Shown here in pieces: positions 53,831 through 61,784 of a stretch of 64,000 bases of DNA. This DNA comes from an uncultured Bacteroides sp. (lineage in GTDB: Bacteria; Bacteroidota; Bacteroidia; Bacteroidales; Bacteroidaceae): the NCBI GenBank assembly GCA_949292025.1, contig CASEYC010000117.1:32369-96368 (forward strand). The letters run 5' to 3'. Under the pieces are notes generated by a model, which saw only the letters and a program-made list of their open reading frames with translations, searched no databases and was not told where the DNA came from. Made by a program: the position numbers and the translations under genes. How positions within the stretch are numbered: the stretch's first letter is position 1; each line of letters begins with the position of its first letter.

Positions 53831-55498
53831 ATGATACAGTATGATTTACAACGATACCTACAGCGTGAATATCCACAGGAAAATGCTCATTGCGAATGGA
53901 AGGAATTCAAGAATTTGAAGAACTCATTCTGCGGGAATGAGAAAGATGATGTCATTTCATATGTATCTGCCATTGCCAATATGGAAGGTGGACACTTGGT
54001 GATTGGTGTGCACGACAAAACATTGGAGATTGTCGGAACAGACACTTATAACTATGATAGACAAAAAGCGATACTGCGAGTGACAGAAAGATGCGTAAAT
54101 CTTTCAACAGAAAGCTTGGATATAGATAAATTTATCACAGATGATACTAATCGTAAAGTATGGGTTATCCATATTCCCAAACATCTACCTAAGCGACCTG
54201 TGTTTGCCCATAATAAAGCGTGGCAGCGAATTGAAGATTCTCTCGTAGAAATGACTGCTGAACGTATGAGTGCAATTCTTGATGAACCGATTTTTAACAA
54301 TACGGATTGGTCCGCACAAATTGTACCAGATGCGGCGATTGACAACCTCGATGAGGTTGCTATCGCCAAAGCCCGTAAGATGTTCAAGAAAGTACATAAC
54401 CGAATACCTGAAGCCGAAGTAAATGCATGGTCTGTGGAAACATTCTTGAGCAAATGCGGTATAATGAAGAACGGAGGAATTACTCGTGCAGCAATTATTC
54501 TTCTTGGTAAATATGAGGTTGCTTTTAAGTTGCGTCCGGCTGTTGCACAAGTGACCTGGACAAGGCGAGATGAAAAACAGGATGTTGTGGATTACGAACA
54601 CTTCACCGTGCCATTTATATTAACCGTAGATGAGATTTTATCAAAGATTGAAAATCTGACAATGCGTGAAATGCCGGGAGGAACACTTTTCCCTGACACT
54701 ATGAAGCAATATGATGACTATACCATCCGCGAGGCACTTCATAATTGTATCGCACATCAAGATTACACAATGCAGCAGCGAATCAATTTCGTGGAAAATC
54801 CGACTTACCTTTATTACTCCAATGCAGGGACTTTCATTCCTGGTACATTGGAAAATGCTTTAACAAATGAAGAACCTCAAGCATATTACCGTAATGAATG
54901 TCTTTGCAGAGCAATGGTTGATTTCAACATGATAGACACAGTAAGTAGAGGTATCAAAAAAATGTTCAATGAACAATGGCGTCGCCATTTTCCAATGCCA
55001 GATTATGAGATTGATGCTAAAAACAGAAAAGTTTCAGTACGCATTTATGGCAATGAAATAAACAAACAATATACTAATTTACTCAAAACCAACGATTCAC
55101 TAACCTTATGGGACTGCATATCATTAGATGCAGTCCAAAAGGGCAGAACCATTCATGAGGATGTTGCGCAGGATTTACTGAACAGAAGACTCATTGAGGG
55201 CGAAGCCCCCAATTATACAATCTCTTTAGGAATTGCAAAAGCTACTCGTCAACTGCAAGGTTACACTAAGCAAAAAGGACTTGACAAAGAGAAAATCAAA
55301 CAAATGATTTTGCAGTATCTTAAAAATGCTGGCACAGATGGGGCTAAGCGTGACAGCATTTATGAATATGTCAAAGATGTAATGCCACAAGTCAAGACAC
55401 ACGAACAGCAATTGAGACTTTTGGGAGATATACTTAGCACACTAAGTACCGATAAACTTATTTATCCGAAAGGACGAACATGGTTTTTGAAAGAATAG
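53831..55498 (+). CDS. AlbA/Schlafen-type DNA-binding ATPase
   Basis: A 555-residue protein. Residues about 15-135 match the AlbA_2 (Schlafen core-like) domain: CEWKEFKNLKNSFCGNEKDD, ISYVSAIANMEGGHLVIGVH and RPVFAHNKAWQRIEDSLVEM. The middle has the HATPase_c_4-like DDYTIREALHNCIAHQDYT and YLYYSNAGTFIPG, as in the RecG-C-like transcription regulators. The C-terminus looks like winged-helix segments. Such proteins are common in defence islands, as regulators or effectors. It starts directly after the macrodomain stop (no gap), so it belongs to the same operon. Confidence 0.88.
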   Translation: MIQYDLQRYLQREYPQENAHCEWKEFKNLKNSFCGNEKDDVISYVSAIANMEGGHLVIGVHDKTLEIVGTDTYNYDRQKAILRVTERCVNLSTESLDIDKFITDDTNRKVWVIHIPKHLPKRPVFAHNKAWQRIEDSLVEMTAERMSAILDEPIFNNTDWSAQIVPDAAIDNLDEVAIAKARKMFKKVHNRIPEAEVNAWSVETFLSKCGIMKNGGITRAAIILLGKYEVAFKLRPAVAQVTWTRRDEKQDVVDYEHFTVPFILTVDEILSKIENLTMREMPGGTLFPDTMKQYDDYTIREALHNCIAHQDYTMQQRINFVENPTYLYYSNAGTFIPGTLENALTNEEPQAYYRNECLCRAMVDFNMIDTVSRGIKKMFNEQWRRHFPMPDYEIDAKNRKVSVRIYGNEINKQYTNLLKTNDSLTLWDCISLDAVQKGRTIHEDVAQDLLNRRLIEGEAPNYTISLGIAKATRQLQGYTKQKGLDKEKIKQMILQYLKNAGTDGAKRDSIYEYVKDVMPQVKTHEQQLRLLGDILSTLSTDKLIYPKGRTWFLKE

Positions 55499-55619
55499 TT
55501 ATATCGGAAGATTATGACGGTTTATCCCTAATTATAGCGGAAATTATAACGGATTCCGTCATATTATAGCGGATAATGAAATCCTATTAAGTCATGTCAA
55601 ATTCGTAAATTGAAGAAGC
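55499..55619. other. AT-rich spacer with ATTATAGCGGA repeats
   Basis: ATTATAGCGGA occurs twice (55532 and 55564), with a related ATTATAACGGA between them (55545). They may be remnants of regulatory sites for the truncated XRE gene. No gene seen. Confidence 0.5.
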
Positions 55620-55781
55620 ATGTTATTAGAAGAAAGAATAAAAGAGTTAAGAGAACAGCACGGAGTGCTGCAAAGGCAATTGGCAACTCTGTTTGAAATA
55701 CCGCCTATTCTGACAAATAAAATATCAATTACTTTCAACAGATATGTTTCTATTTCAATCTGCGGATACGGATTCTTTTGA
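55620..55781 (+). pseudogene. Truncated XRE-family regulator fragment
   Basis: A 53-codon ORF: MLLEERIKELREQHGVLQRQ followed by LATLFEI matches the start of XRE-type helix-turn-helix regulators, including those beside restriction and other defence genes. After residue 27 the sequence loses similarity and becomes low-quality (PPILTNKISITFNRYV), and it stops at 55781, so the recognition helix is missing. It is best read as a remnant at the right border of the island. The island may have been joined to the backbone here. Confidence 0.65.
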
Positions 55782-55810
55782 TAAAAGTTTTCCATCTTAC
55801 ACAAAAAGAC

Positions 55811-55818
55811 TAATTTTG
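55811..55818 (+). promoter_or_regulatory. -7 box for yraN
   Basis: TAATTTTG lies 25 bp before the yraN ATG. Confidence 0.55.
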
Positions 55819-55843
55819 CGGCAAACAATAAGGAAAAGAAATT

Positions 55844-56212
55844 ATGGCCGCACCCAATATCCTTGGCAAAGCCGGCGAAGACGCCGCTGCAACCTATCTG
55901 GAAGAGAATGGCTACACCATCCTCGACCGGAATTGGCGCAAGAACCGGCTTGAGCTGGACATCATTGCCACGAAAGGCAATACCATCGTATTTGCAGAGG
56001 TGAAAACCAGAAAGAACACGGATTTCTGCGAACCGCATGAAGCCGTGGATTGGAAGAAGATACGCCACATCGTGGTGGCTGCGGACGCCTACATCAAGAT
56101 GCACTGCATCGACTTGGATATACGCTTTGACATCATTGACGTGGTAGGCGATGTCGGCCAATTCAAAATCACGCACATCGAAGATGCTTTTGTGTCACCC
56201 ATATTCAGTTAA
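55844..56212 (+). CDS. yraN: YraN (UPF0102) family putative endonuclease-fold protein
   Basis: A 122-residue protein with the UPF0102 pattern GKAGEDAAATYLEENGYTILDR and NWRKNRLELDIIATKGNTIV, then FAEVKTRKNTDF. The Glu, Asp and ExK of the PD-(D/E)XK-like fold are visible. Function is unproven, though the fold is Holliday-junction-resolvase-like. It is the first gene of a backbone unit with birA and the MATE exporter. Confidence 0.93.
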   Translation: MAAPNILGKAGEDAAATYLEENGYTILDRNWRKNRLELDIIATKGNTIVFAEVKTRKNTDFCEPHEAVDWKKIRHIVVAADAYIKMHCIDLDIRFDIIDVVGDVGQFKITHIEDAFVSPIFS

Positions 56213-56218
56213 ACACCC

Positions 56219-56980
56219 ATGAACGCAGAGATAAAAGACTTTCCAATCATCAATTTGGATGAAACTGATTCCACCAACCGCTACCTCATCCACCTGTGCG
56301 ACCGGGAACCTGTATCCGAATATACCACCGTCCGCGCCGACTACCAGACGGCCGGCAAAGGGCAGCGCGGCAACACGTGGGAGTCGGAGAGGGGCAAGAA
56401 CCTGCTGTTCAGCTTTGTGCTCTACCCCACTTTCCTGGAGGCACGCCGCCAGTTCCTCCTCTCCCAACTTACGGCCCTGGCCGTCAAGGAAGCCTTGGAG
56501 CTGTGGACGGACGACATCCGCATCAAGTGGCCCAACGACATCTATTGGAAAGAAAAGAAAATCTGTGGCCTGCTCATCGAGAACGAGCTATCCGCCGAAG
56601 GCATCGCACGGAGCATCATCGGCATCGGGCTGAACGTCAACCAGGAAATCTTCTGCAGCGATGCGCCCAACCCCGTATCGCTCCAACAAATCACCGGATT
56701 GGAGGAAAATCCCATGGAAGTCCTGACGTACATTCTGACCTATACAAGAAGGTTTTATGAAGACCTGCGGCAGGATGAAGACGGCGCCATGGCCTCCCTG
56801 ATAGCCCGCCAATACGACTTTGCCCTCTTCCGCCGCGAAGGCTGGCATCCCTACGAAGATGCCACGGGGCGCTTCATGGCCCGCCTGCTCCGGGTGGAGG
56901 AAGACGGACGTTACATCCTGCAAGACGAGGCGGGAAAAGAGCGTGGCTACCTGTTCAAAGAAGTGCAATACATCCTCTGA
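56219..56980 (+). CDS. birA: Biotin-[acetyl-CoA-carboxylase] ligase, no regulatory domain
   Basis: A 253-residue biotin protein ligase. The biotin/AMP loop is ADYQTAGKGQRGNTWESERG, followed by FSFVLYPTFL, the catalytic region RIKWPNDIYWKEKKICGLLI and GIGLNVNQEIF, and a C-terminal SH3-like domain. The N-terminal helix-turn-helix of E. coli BirA is missing, so it is not itself a repressor of the bio operon. It would load the biotin carrier at 24012. It begins 6 bp after yraN. Confidence 0.95.
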   Translation: MNAEIKDFPIINLDETDSTNRYLIHLCDREPVSEYTTVRADYQTAGKGQRGNTWESERGKNLLFSFVLYPTFLEARRQFLLSQLTALAVKEALELWTDDIRIKWPNDIYWKEKKICGLLIENELSAEGIARSIIGIGLNVNQEIFCSDAPNPVSLQQITGLEENPMEVLTYILTYTRRFYEDLRQDEDGAMASLIARQYDFALFRREGWHPYEDATGRFMARLLRVEEDGRYILQDEAGKERGYLFKEVQYIL

Positions 56981-56981
56981 C

Positions 56982-58286
56982 ATGAAAGCCATCGACCGGG
57001 AAATACTCCGCATCGCCCTGCCCTCCATTGTGAGCAACATCACCGTACCCCTGCTGGGACTGGTGGACGTCACCATCGTGGGACACTTGGGCAGCCCTGC
57101 CTACATCGGCGCCATTGCCGTGGGCGGCTTGCTGTTCAACATCATCTATTGGATATTCGGCTTCCTGCGGATGGGCACCAGCGGCATGACCTCGCAAGCC
57201 TATGGACGGCAAGACCAGCCGGAGATGCTCCGCCTGCTGGTGCGGGCCGTGGGACTGGGCGTGCTGATAGCCGTGTTGTTGGTCATCCTGCAAGTACCAA
57301 TCGCACAAGGGGCTTTCCTCTTCATCCACCCGACGGAGGAAATCCGGGAATTGGCCACCACCTACTTCCGCATCTGCATCTGGGGCGCACCGGCCATGCT
57401 GGGGTTGTATGGCTTGACGGGATGGTACATCGGCATGCAAAACTCGCGCATCCCCATGGCCGTGGCCATCACGCAAAACGTGGTGAACATCGCGGCCAGC
57501 CTGTCCTTTGTCTACTGGGGCGGTATGAAGGTGGAAGGCGTGGCGTTGGGCACCCTCGTGGCGCAATGGGCCGGTTTCCTCATGGCGCTGGGCTTGTGGT
57601 TTCGGCATTACGGATATTTGCGCCGCCATAGCCTGCAAGGTTTGTGGCAACGCGAGGCAATGGCACGTTTCTTTGGCGTAAACCGCGACATCTTCTTGCG
57701 CACGCTCTGCCTGGTGGCGGTGACAATGTTCTTCACCTCGGCAGGCGCGGCACAAGGCGAAATCATCCTGGCGGTCAACACCCTGTTGATGCAGTTGTTC
57801 ACGCTCTTCTCTTATATCATGGACGGCTTTGCATACGCGGGCGAGGCTCTGAGCGGACGATACATCGGCGCCCGCAATCCGAAGGCCTTCCAAGACACCG
57901 TGCGGCATCTTTTCCTTTGGGGCGGGATGATGGTGCTGTTGTTTACAGGGATGTACGCTTTGGGAGGCAACGCTTTCCTCGGCCTCCTGACGGACGAGCC
58001 GGAAGTCATCGCCGCCTCGGGCGACTATTTCCTTTGGGCTTTGCTCATCCCCGTGGCAGGCATGGCGGCTTTCGTCTGGGACGGAGTCTTCATCGGGGCG
58101 ACGGCCACACGGGGAATGCTGATGGCCATGGCCGCGGCGGCCCTCTGCTTCTTCGGATTGTACTATGGCTTGCGGGAGCTGTGGGGCAATCATGCGTTGT
58201 GGTTGGCTTTCGTGACATACTTGGCCATGCGCGGGGTGGTGCAGACAGGATTGGCCCGCGGGGTGAGGCGGAAAGCCTTTGCTTAA
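56982..58286 (+). CDS. MATE family (DinF-like) efflux transporter
   Basis: A 434-residue MATE protein with about twelve hydrophobic segments. The start MKAIDREILRIALPSIVSNI lies one base after the birA stop; the frame is open further upstream but overlaps birA. DVTIVGHLGSPAYIGAIAVG and FGFLRMGTSGMTSQAYGR match the DinF subgroup. The substrate is unknown. It differs clearly from the MATE gene at 5933. Confidence 0.92.
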   Translation: MKAIDREILRIALPSIVSNITVPLLGLVDVTIVGHLGSPAYIGAIAVGGLLFNIIYWIFGFLRMGTSGMTSQAYGRQDQPEMLRLLVRAVGLGVLIAVLLVILQVPIAQGAFLFIHPTEEIRELATTYFRICIWGAPAMLGLYGLTGWYIGMQNSRIPMAVAITQNVVNIAASLSFVYWGGMKVEGVALGTLVAQWAGFLMALGLWFRHYGYLRRHSLQGLWQREAMARFFGVNRDIFLRTLCLVAVTMFFTSAGAAQGEIILAVNTLLMQLFTLFSYIMDGFAYAGEALSGRYIGARNPKAFQDTVRHLFLWGGMMVLLFTGMYALGGNAFLGLLTDEPEVIAASGDYFLWALLIPVAGMAAFVWDGVFIGATATRGMLMAMAAAALCFFGLYYGLRELWGNHALWLAFVTYLAMRGVVQTGLARGVRRKAFA

Positions 58287-58343
58287 TGCTGAAATTCATA
58301 AGAAAAATCTTAGCAAAAGAGAAAGGATTTCAAAGTTTCTTTG

Positions 58344-58351
58344 TATTTTTG
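58344..58351 (+). promoter_or_regulatory. -7 box for the MNT/HEPN pair
   Basis: TATTTTTG lies 21 bp before the ATG at 58373, with AAAGGAG between. Confidence 0.6.
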
Positions 58352-58372
58352 CAGAAAAAGGAGATATTCATC

Positions 58373-58681
58373 ATGAAGCGTACCCATATCGTATCCGCCA
58401 TTCAAGAGACTTTGCACCGCGTAGCACCCGATGCAAAGGTTATTCTCTATGGCAGCGAAGCCAGAGGAGATGCACGCGCCGACAGCGACATTGATTTGCT
58501 GCTTTTGCTGGACAAAGAAAACATCACCCTAGAAGACAAGATGCAGGTGACCTCACCTCTATATGACATAGAACTTGAGAATGGCATTCAAATCAATCCA
58601 TTCATTGAATCAATCAAGAAATGGGGAAAGCGTTTCACCCCCTTTTATGAAAACATCATGAAGGAGGGCATTGTATTATGA
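58373..58681 (+). CDS. MNT-domain nucleotidyltransferase (antitoxin)
   Basis: A 102-residue minimal nucleotidyltransferase. The motif VILYGSEARGDARADSDIDL has the GSxxxG and the DxD metal pair. In MntA-HepT systems this enzyme modifies and silences the HEPN ribonuclease. It overlaps the HEPN gene by four bases (ATGA), the usual coupling of such pairs. The region after the MATE gene has its own promoter, so it is an independent unit. Confidence 0.9.
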   Translation: MKRTHIVSAIQETLHRVAPDAKVILYGSEARGDARADSDIDLLLLLDKENITLEDKMQVTSPLYDIELENGIQINPFIESIKKWGKRFTPFYENIMKEGIVL

Positions 58682-59085
58682 CACCCCAACAAAGATTTGA
58701 TATTGTCCTCTATCGGATAAATAATGCCAGGAAACTTTTGCCTGAAATCAAAGACCACATCGAACGGGGTTATTACAATACGGCCATGAACCGTATGTAT
58801 TATGCTTGTTTCTATGCAGTAAGTGCTTTACTGCTTCATACGGAAATTGACGGTATAAAATCCCACGAAGGGGTAAGACAAATGTTTGGAAAACATTTTA
58901 TCCTGACACATATTATTCCCAAAGAATGGGGACACTTCTATACTATAATTTATAACAACCGTACAGCTGCCGATTATGAAGATTTCAAAAATTACGATTT
59001 GGCAGAAGTTCAAGAAATGTACCCCAAAGTATGCACTTTCATTGAATTAATTTATAGCACGATATTCCCTATCACCCAACAATGA
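58678..59085 (+). CDS. HEPN-domain protein (toxin partner)
   Basis: A 135-residue helical HEPN protein. The helix YYNTAMNRMYYACFYAVSAL is typical, followed by GVRQMFGKHFI and NNRTAADYEDF. The strict RnxxxH ribonuclease motif is not obvious, and the RTAADY segment stands near where it would be. So it may be of the less strict HEPN branch or a weak RNase. With the upstream MNT it forms a toxin-antitoxin pair. Confidence 0.85.
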   Translation: MTPQQRFDIVLYRINNARKLLPEIKDHIERGYYNTAMNRMYYACFYAVSALLLHTEIDGIKSHEGVRQMFGKHFILTHIIPKEWGHFYTIIYNNRTAADYEDFKNYDLAEVQEMYPKVCTFIELIYSTIFPITQQ

Positions 59086-59172
59086 CCAACCCCCACATCA
59101 AAAACATGGTCTGCCCCGCTGCATCCGACCTGTGAGGGATCACCTCGCTGTTCCTTGCGCTTTCTGCACAAT

Positions 59173-59228
59173 GATAATACTTTCATTGCCCATCGGTAGT
59201 ACTATCATAGGCTGTCAATAGAGCTATC
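59173..59228. repeat. Palindrome array G: three 12-bp units, 22-bp period
   Basis: GATAATACTTTC (59173), GGTAGTACTATC (59195) and AATAGAGCTATC (59217) are variants of GATAGTACTATC, exactly 22 bp apart. The array starts 88 bp after the HEPN stop. The spacer 59086-59319 holds no other visible feature but the promoter at 59280. Confidence 0.8.
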
Positions 59229-59279
59229 GTTTTTGCACACTTCAAGGACAATCCGCAATGGGATTAACCGGAAAATCAT

Positions 59280-59287
59280 TACCTTTG
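59280..59287 (+). promoter_or_regulatory. -7 box for the Rpn-type gene
   Basis: TACCTTTG lies 32 bp before the ATG at 59320 and decides against the longer open frame from 59233. Confidence 0.6.
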
Positions 59288-59319
59288 CGGCGAGGAAACT
59301 TAAAGAAAGGAATCTTGTC

Positions 59320-60180
59320 ATGAAATACTTGGACCCCAAAGCCGACCTTACTTTCAAGAAAGTGTTTGGCGAACATCCCGACTTGGTGATAAGCCTGCTC
59401 AACGCCCTGCTCCCGCTGGACAAGCCGGAAGAAGAGGTGCAGAGCATCGAATACCTGCCCACCGAACTGGTGCCGGACAACCCGTTGCGCAAGAACAGCA
59501 TCGTGGACGTGCGCTGCAAGGATGCCCGCGGCCGACAGTTCATCGTGGAGATGCAGATGGTGTGGTCGAAGGAATTTCAGAACCGCGTGCTCTTCAATGC
59601 ATCGAAGGCGTATGTGCGCCAGTTGGACAAGTCCAATGACTATGACCTGCTGCAACCTGTGTATTCGCTCAACCTGGTGAACGACATCTTCGAGCCCGAC
59701 ATGGAACCGTATTACCACTACTACCGCATGGTACATTACGAGCGCACGGACAAGGTGATAGACGGCCTCCACCTGATATTCATAGAGTTGCCCAAATTCA
59801 AGCCCCACAACTACAGCGAGAAGAAGATGCAAGTGCTGTGGCTGCGCTTCCTCACCGAGATTTCCGAGCAAACCCGCGACGTCCCGCAAGAATTGCTGGA
59901 CAACCCGGAGGTGAGCAAAGCCTTGACCGAAGTAGAGGAATCCGCCTTTACCGAAGCCGAACTGGAAGGATATGACAAGTTCTGGGACACTATCCGCGTG
60001 GAATGCACCCTCGTCAACAGCGCGTTGCGCCGATACAAGGAAGGCATGGCGGAAGGCGAAGCAAAAGGCATGGCAGAAGGCAAGACAGAAGTGGCACGCA
60101 ACCTCAAACAGATGGGACTGCCCGTGGAGGCCATCGCCCAAGCCACCGGCCTCACCCCCGAAGCCATCGAGGCCCTATGA
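59320..60180 (+). CDS. Rpn family PD-(D/E)XK nuclease / transposase-like protein
   Basis: A 286-residue Rpn/PDDEXK_2 protein: MKYLDPKADLTFKKVFGEHP at the start, then NSIVDVRCKDARGRQFIVEM QM with the D...ExQ catalytic core. The C-terminal tail has the GMAEGEAKGMAEGKTEVARN charged repeat and LTPEAIEAL, common in the family. Rpn proteins are recombination-promoting DNA nucleases, often phase-variable and linked to mobile DNA or phage defence. It stands alone on the plus strand, convergent with the ATPase. Confidence 0.9.
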   Translation: MKYLDPKADLTFKKVFGEHPDLVISLLNALLPLDKPEEEVQSIEYLPTELVPDNPLRKNSIVDVRCKDARGRQFIVEMQMVWSKEFQNRVLFNASKAYVRQLDKSNDYDLLQPVYSLNLVNDIFEPDMEPYYHYYRMVHYERTDKVIDGLHLIFIELPKFKPHNYSEKKMQVLWLRFLTEISEQTRDVPQELLDNPEVSKALTEVEESAFTEAELEGYDKFWDTIRVECTLVNSALRRYKEGMAEGEAKGMAEGKTEVARNLKQMGLPVEAIAQATGLTPEAIEAL

Positions 60181-60272
60181 CAAAGGTATCCGCGGGCACG
60201 GACAGAACGGGGCTGCCTGTGGGCAAGTAAAATAAAAAGAAAACATCCCTTTACGGCTTATTGACCGCCCCG

Positions 60273-61568
60273 TCAATCCTCAAAGAAAGGCTCAATGCCG
60301 TAAAGCGGAATGTTCTCCATCCATCCTTGGTCCACATAACCACGCATCGAAATCCGCAGGCCTTTCAATCCCTCATTATCTTTAACATATTGTGACAAGG
60401 ACTTGGAACGGACGTTTTCTTCGGCCTTCACCTCCACAGGTATGACCCGTTCGCCTTTCTGAATGACAAAATCAATCTCGGCAGGCGTTTTCTCACTACT
60501 CCAATAATAAGGATGCAGGGAGAGCGACTTGAATTGCTGAAGAACAAATTGCTCCGTAAATGCCCCTTTGAACTCCACAAACACGTCCCCGCCCAACAGC
60601 ATCTGCCCGGCAGGAGCCTCTATCATGCAGGCCAGCAAGCCGCAATCCAACAAGAAGAGTTTGAAAGCACTCAAATCTTCATAAAACTTCAGAGGCATAC
60701 GAGACTCCCGAACCCGTTTGACTTTATAGACAATTCCCGCATTGACCAACCACTGGATGGCCAACTCAAAATCGGCCGCCCTCGCCCCTTTGCGAATGGC
60801 ACCATATACGAATTTCTTGTTTTCCTTGGCCAACTGGGAGGGCAATGAATCAAGCACCTGTCCTATACGTATGGATTCGCGCGGGATGGTATGCTTGGAG
60901 ATGTCATTACGATAGGCTTCCAAAATGGCAGACTGCACACGCCTGACCTCTGCCAAATCTTTATGGGCCACATAACGGGCAACAGCTTCAGGCATACCGC
61001 CCACAAAATAATACTGACGAAGCAAGTCTATGAACTTAGGACCCATCTGTTGAACAAGCTGAGCATCACCGAAACGCAGCAGTTCATTCCACGACTCATC
61101 CCCCATAGCATCCAGAAACTCGCAGAAACTCATAGGATACATGTGCAACAAATCCACCATACCCACCGGAAAGCTCTCCCCTCTGCCCAATGTAACACCC
61201 AACAAAGAACCAGCCACCATCACATGATATTGAGGGGCGTTCTCATAAAAATATTTCAAACTATGCAGCCCGCGCGGGATTTCCTGTATTTCATCCAGAA
61301 TGACCAGCGTATTGCCCGCCTCAATCTTCACTCCGGTTATGGCCTGCAAACCCAGCAGGATGCGATCCAAATCATAATCCAAAGCAAAGAGTTCCTTCAT
61401 ACGAGGTTCCCCATCACAGTTCACGTAAGCCACCTGTTCGTACTCCTGTCGCCCGAAATCTTTCATGATCCAAGTCTTTCCCACTTGACGGGCACCCAAC
61501 AAGACAAGTGGCTTGCGGGATCCACTTTCTTTCCATTTACATAGTTCTCTGTATATTTTACGTTTCAT
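60273..61568 (-). CDS. AAA_14/DUF4143 ATPase
   Basis: A 431-residue protein: an N-terminal AAA ATPase with Walker A LVLLGARQVGKTWIM and Walker B NTLVILDEIQEIP, a middle DUF4143 (RQYYFVGGMPEAVARYV) and a C-terminal PD-(D/E)XK-like segment (AEIDFVIQKGERVIPVEVKA). The family is multi-copy in Bacteroidales; its role is unknown. It has its own promoter on the minus strand, with 33-bp direct repeats just upstream of it. Confidence 0.9.
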   Translation of the reverse strand: MKRKIYRELCKWKESGSRKPLVLLGARQVGKTWIMKDFGRQEYEQVAYVNCDGEPRMKELFALDYDLDRILLGLQAITGVKIEAGNTLVILDEIQEIPRGLHSLKYFYENAPQYHVMVAGSLLGVTLGRGESFPVGMVDLLHMYPMSFCEFLDAMGDESWNELLRFGDAQLVQQMGPKFIDLLRQYYFVGGMPEAVARYVAHKDLAEVRRVQSAILEAYRNDISKHTIPRESIRIGQVLDSLPSQLAKENKKFVYGAIRKGARAADFELAIQWLVNAGIVYKVKRVRESRMPLKFYEDLSAFKLFLLDCGLLACMIEAPAGQMLLGGDVFVEFKGAFTEQFVLQQFKSLSLHPYYWSSEKTPAEIDFVIQKGERVIPVEVKAEENVRSKSLSQYVKDNEGLKGLRISMRGYVDQGWMENIPLYGIEPFFED

Positions 61569-61593
61569 CGGCTATAAGTCATTTGTTTTTTGG

Positions 61594-61601
61594 CAAAATT
61601 A
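61594..61601 (-). promoter_or_regulatory. -7 box for the AAA_14 ATPase
   Basis: CAAAATTA on the plus strand reads TAATTTTG on the minus strand, 26 bp upstream of the start codon. Confidence 0.55.
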
Positions 61602-61685
61602 CATTTTTTCGACGATTCAAGCCAAGGGAATCCACACTTTTTCGAGGATTCAAATTGAGAAAACCCACATTTTTCCGAGGATAAG
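61601..61685. repeat. Three direct repeats, 33-bp period, upstream of the ATPase gene
   Basis: ACATTTTTTCGACGATTC (61601), ACACTTTTTCGAGGATTC (61634) and ACATTTTTCCGAGGAT (61667) are 33 bp apart (three helical turns). The first touches the -7 box of the ATPase; the array covers the -33 region and upstream. Confidence 0.9.
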
Positions 61686-61754
61686 CCCGTCTTGCCTCCG
61701 GAAATCCATAAATCTTATCCATAATCTTATGCCATCCTTTCCATCTTTTCTCCT

Positions 61755-61762
61755 TACCTTTG
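61755..61762 (+). promoter_or_regulatory. -7 box for the copper ATPase
   Basis: TACCTTTG lies 22 bp before the ATG at 61785, with GGAAAGAAAGG as ribosome site. Confidence 0.6.
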
Positions 61763-61784
61763 CCCTCGAAAAGGAAAGAAAGGA

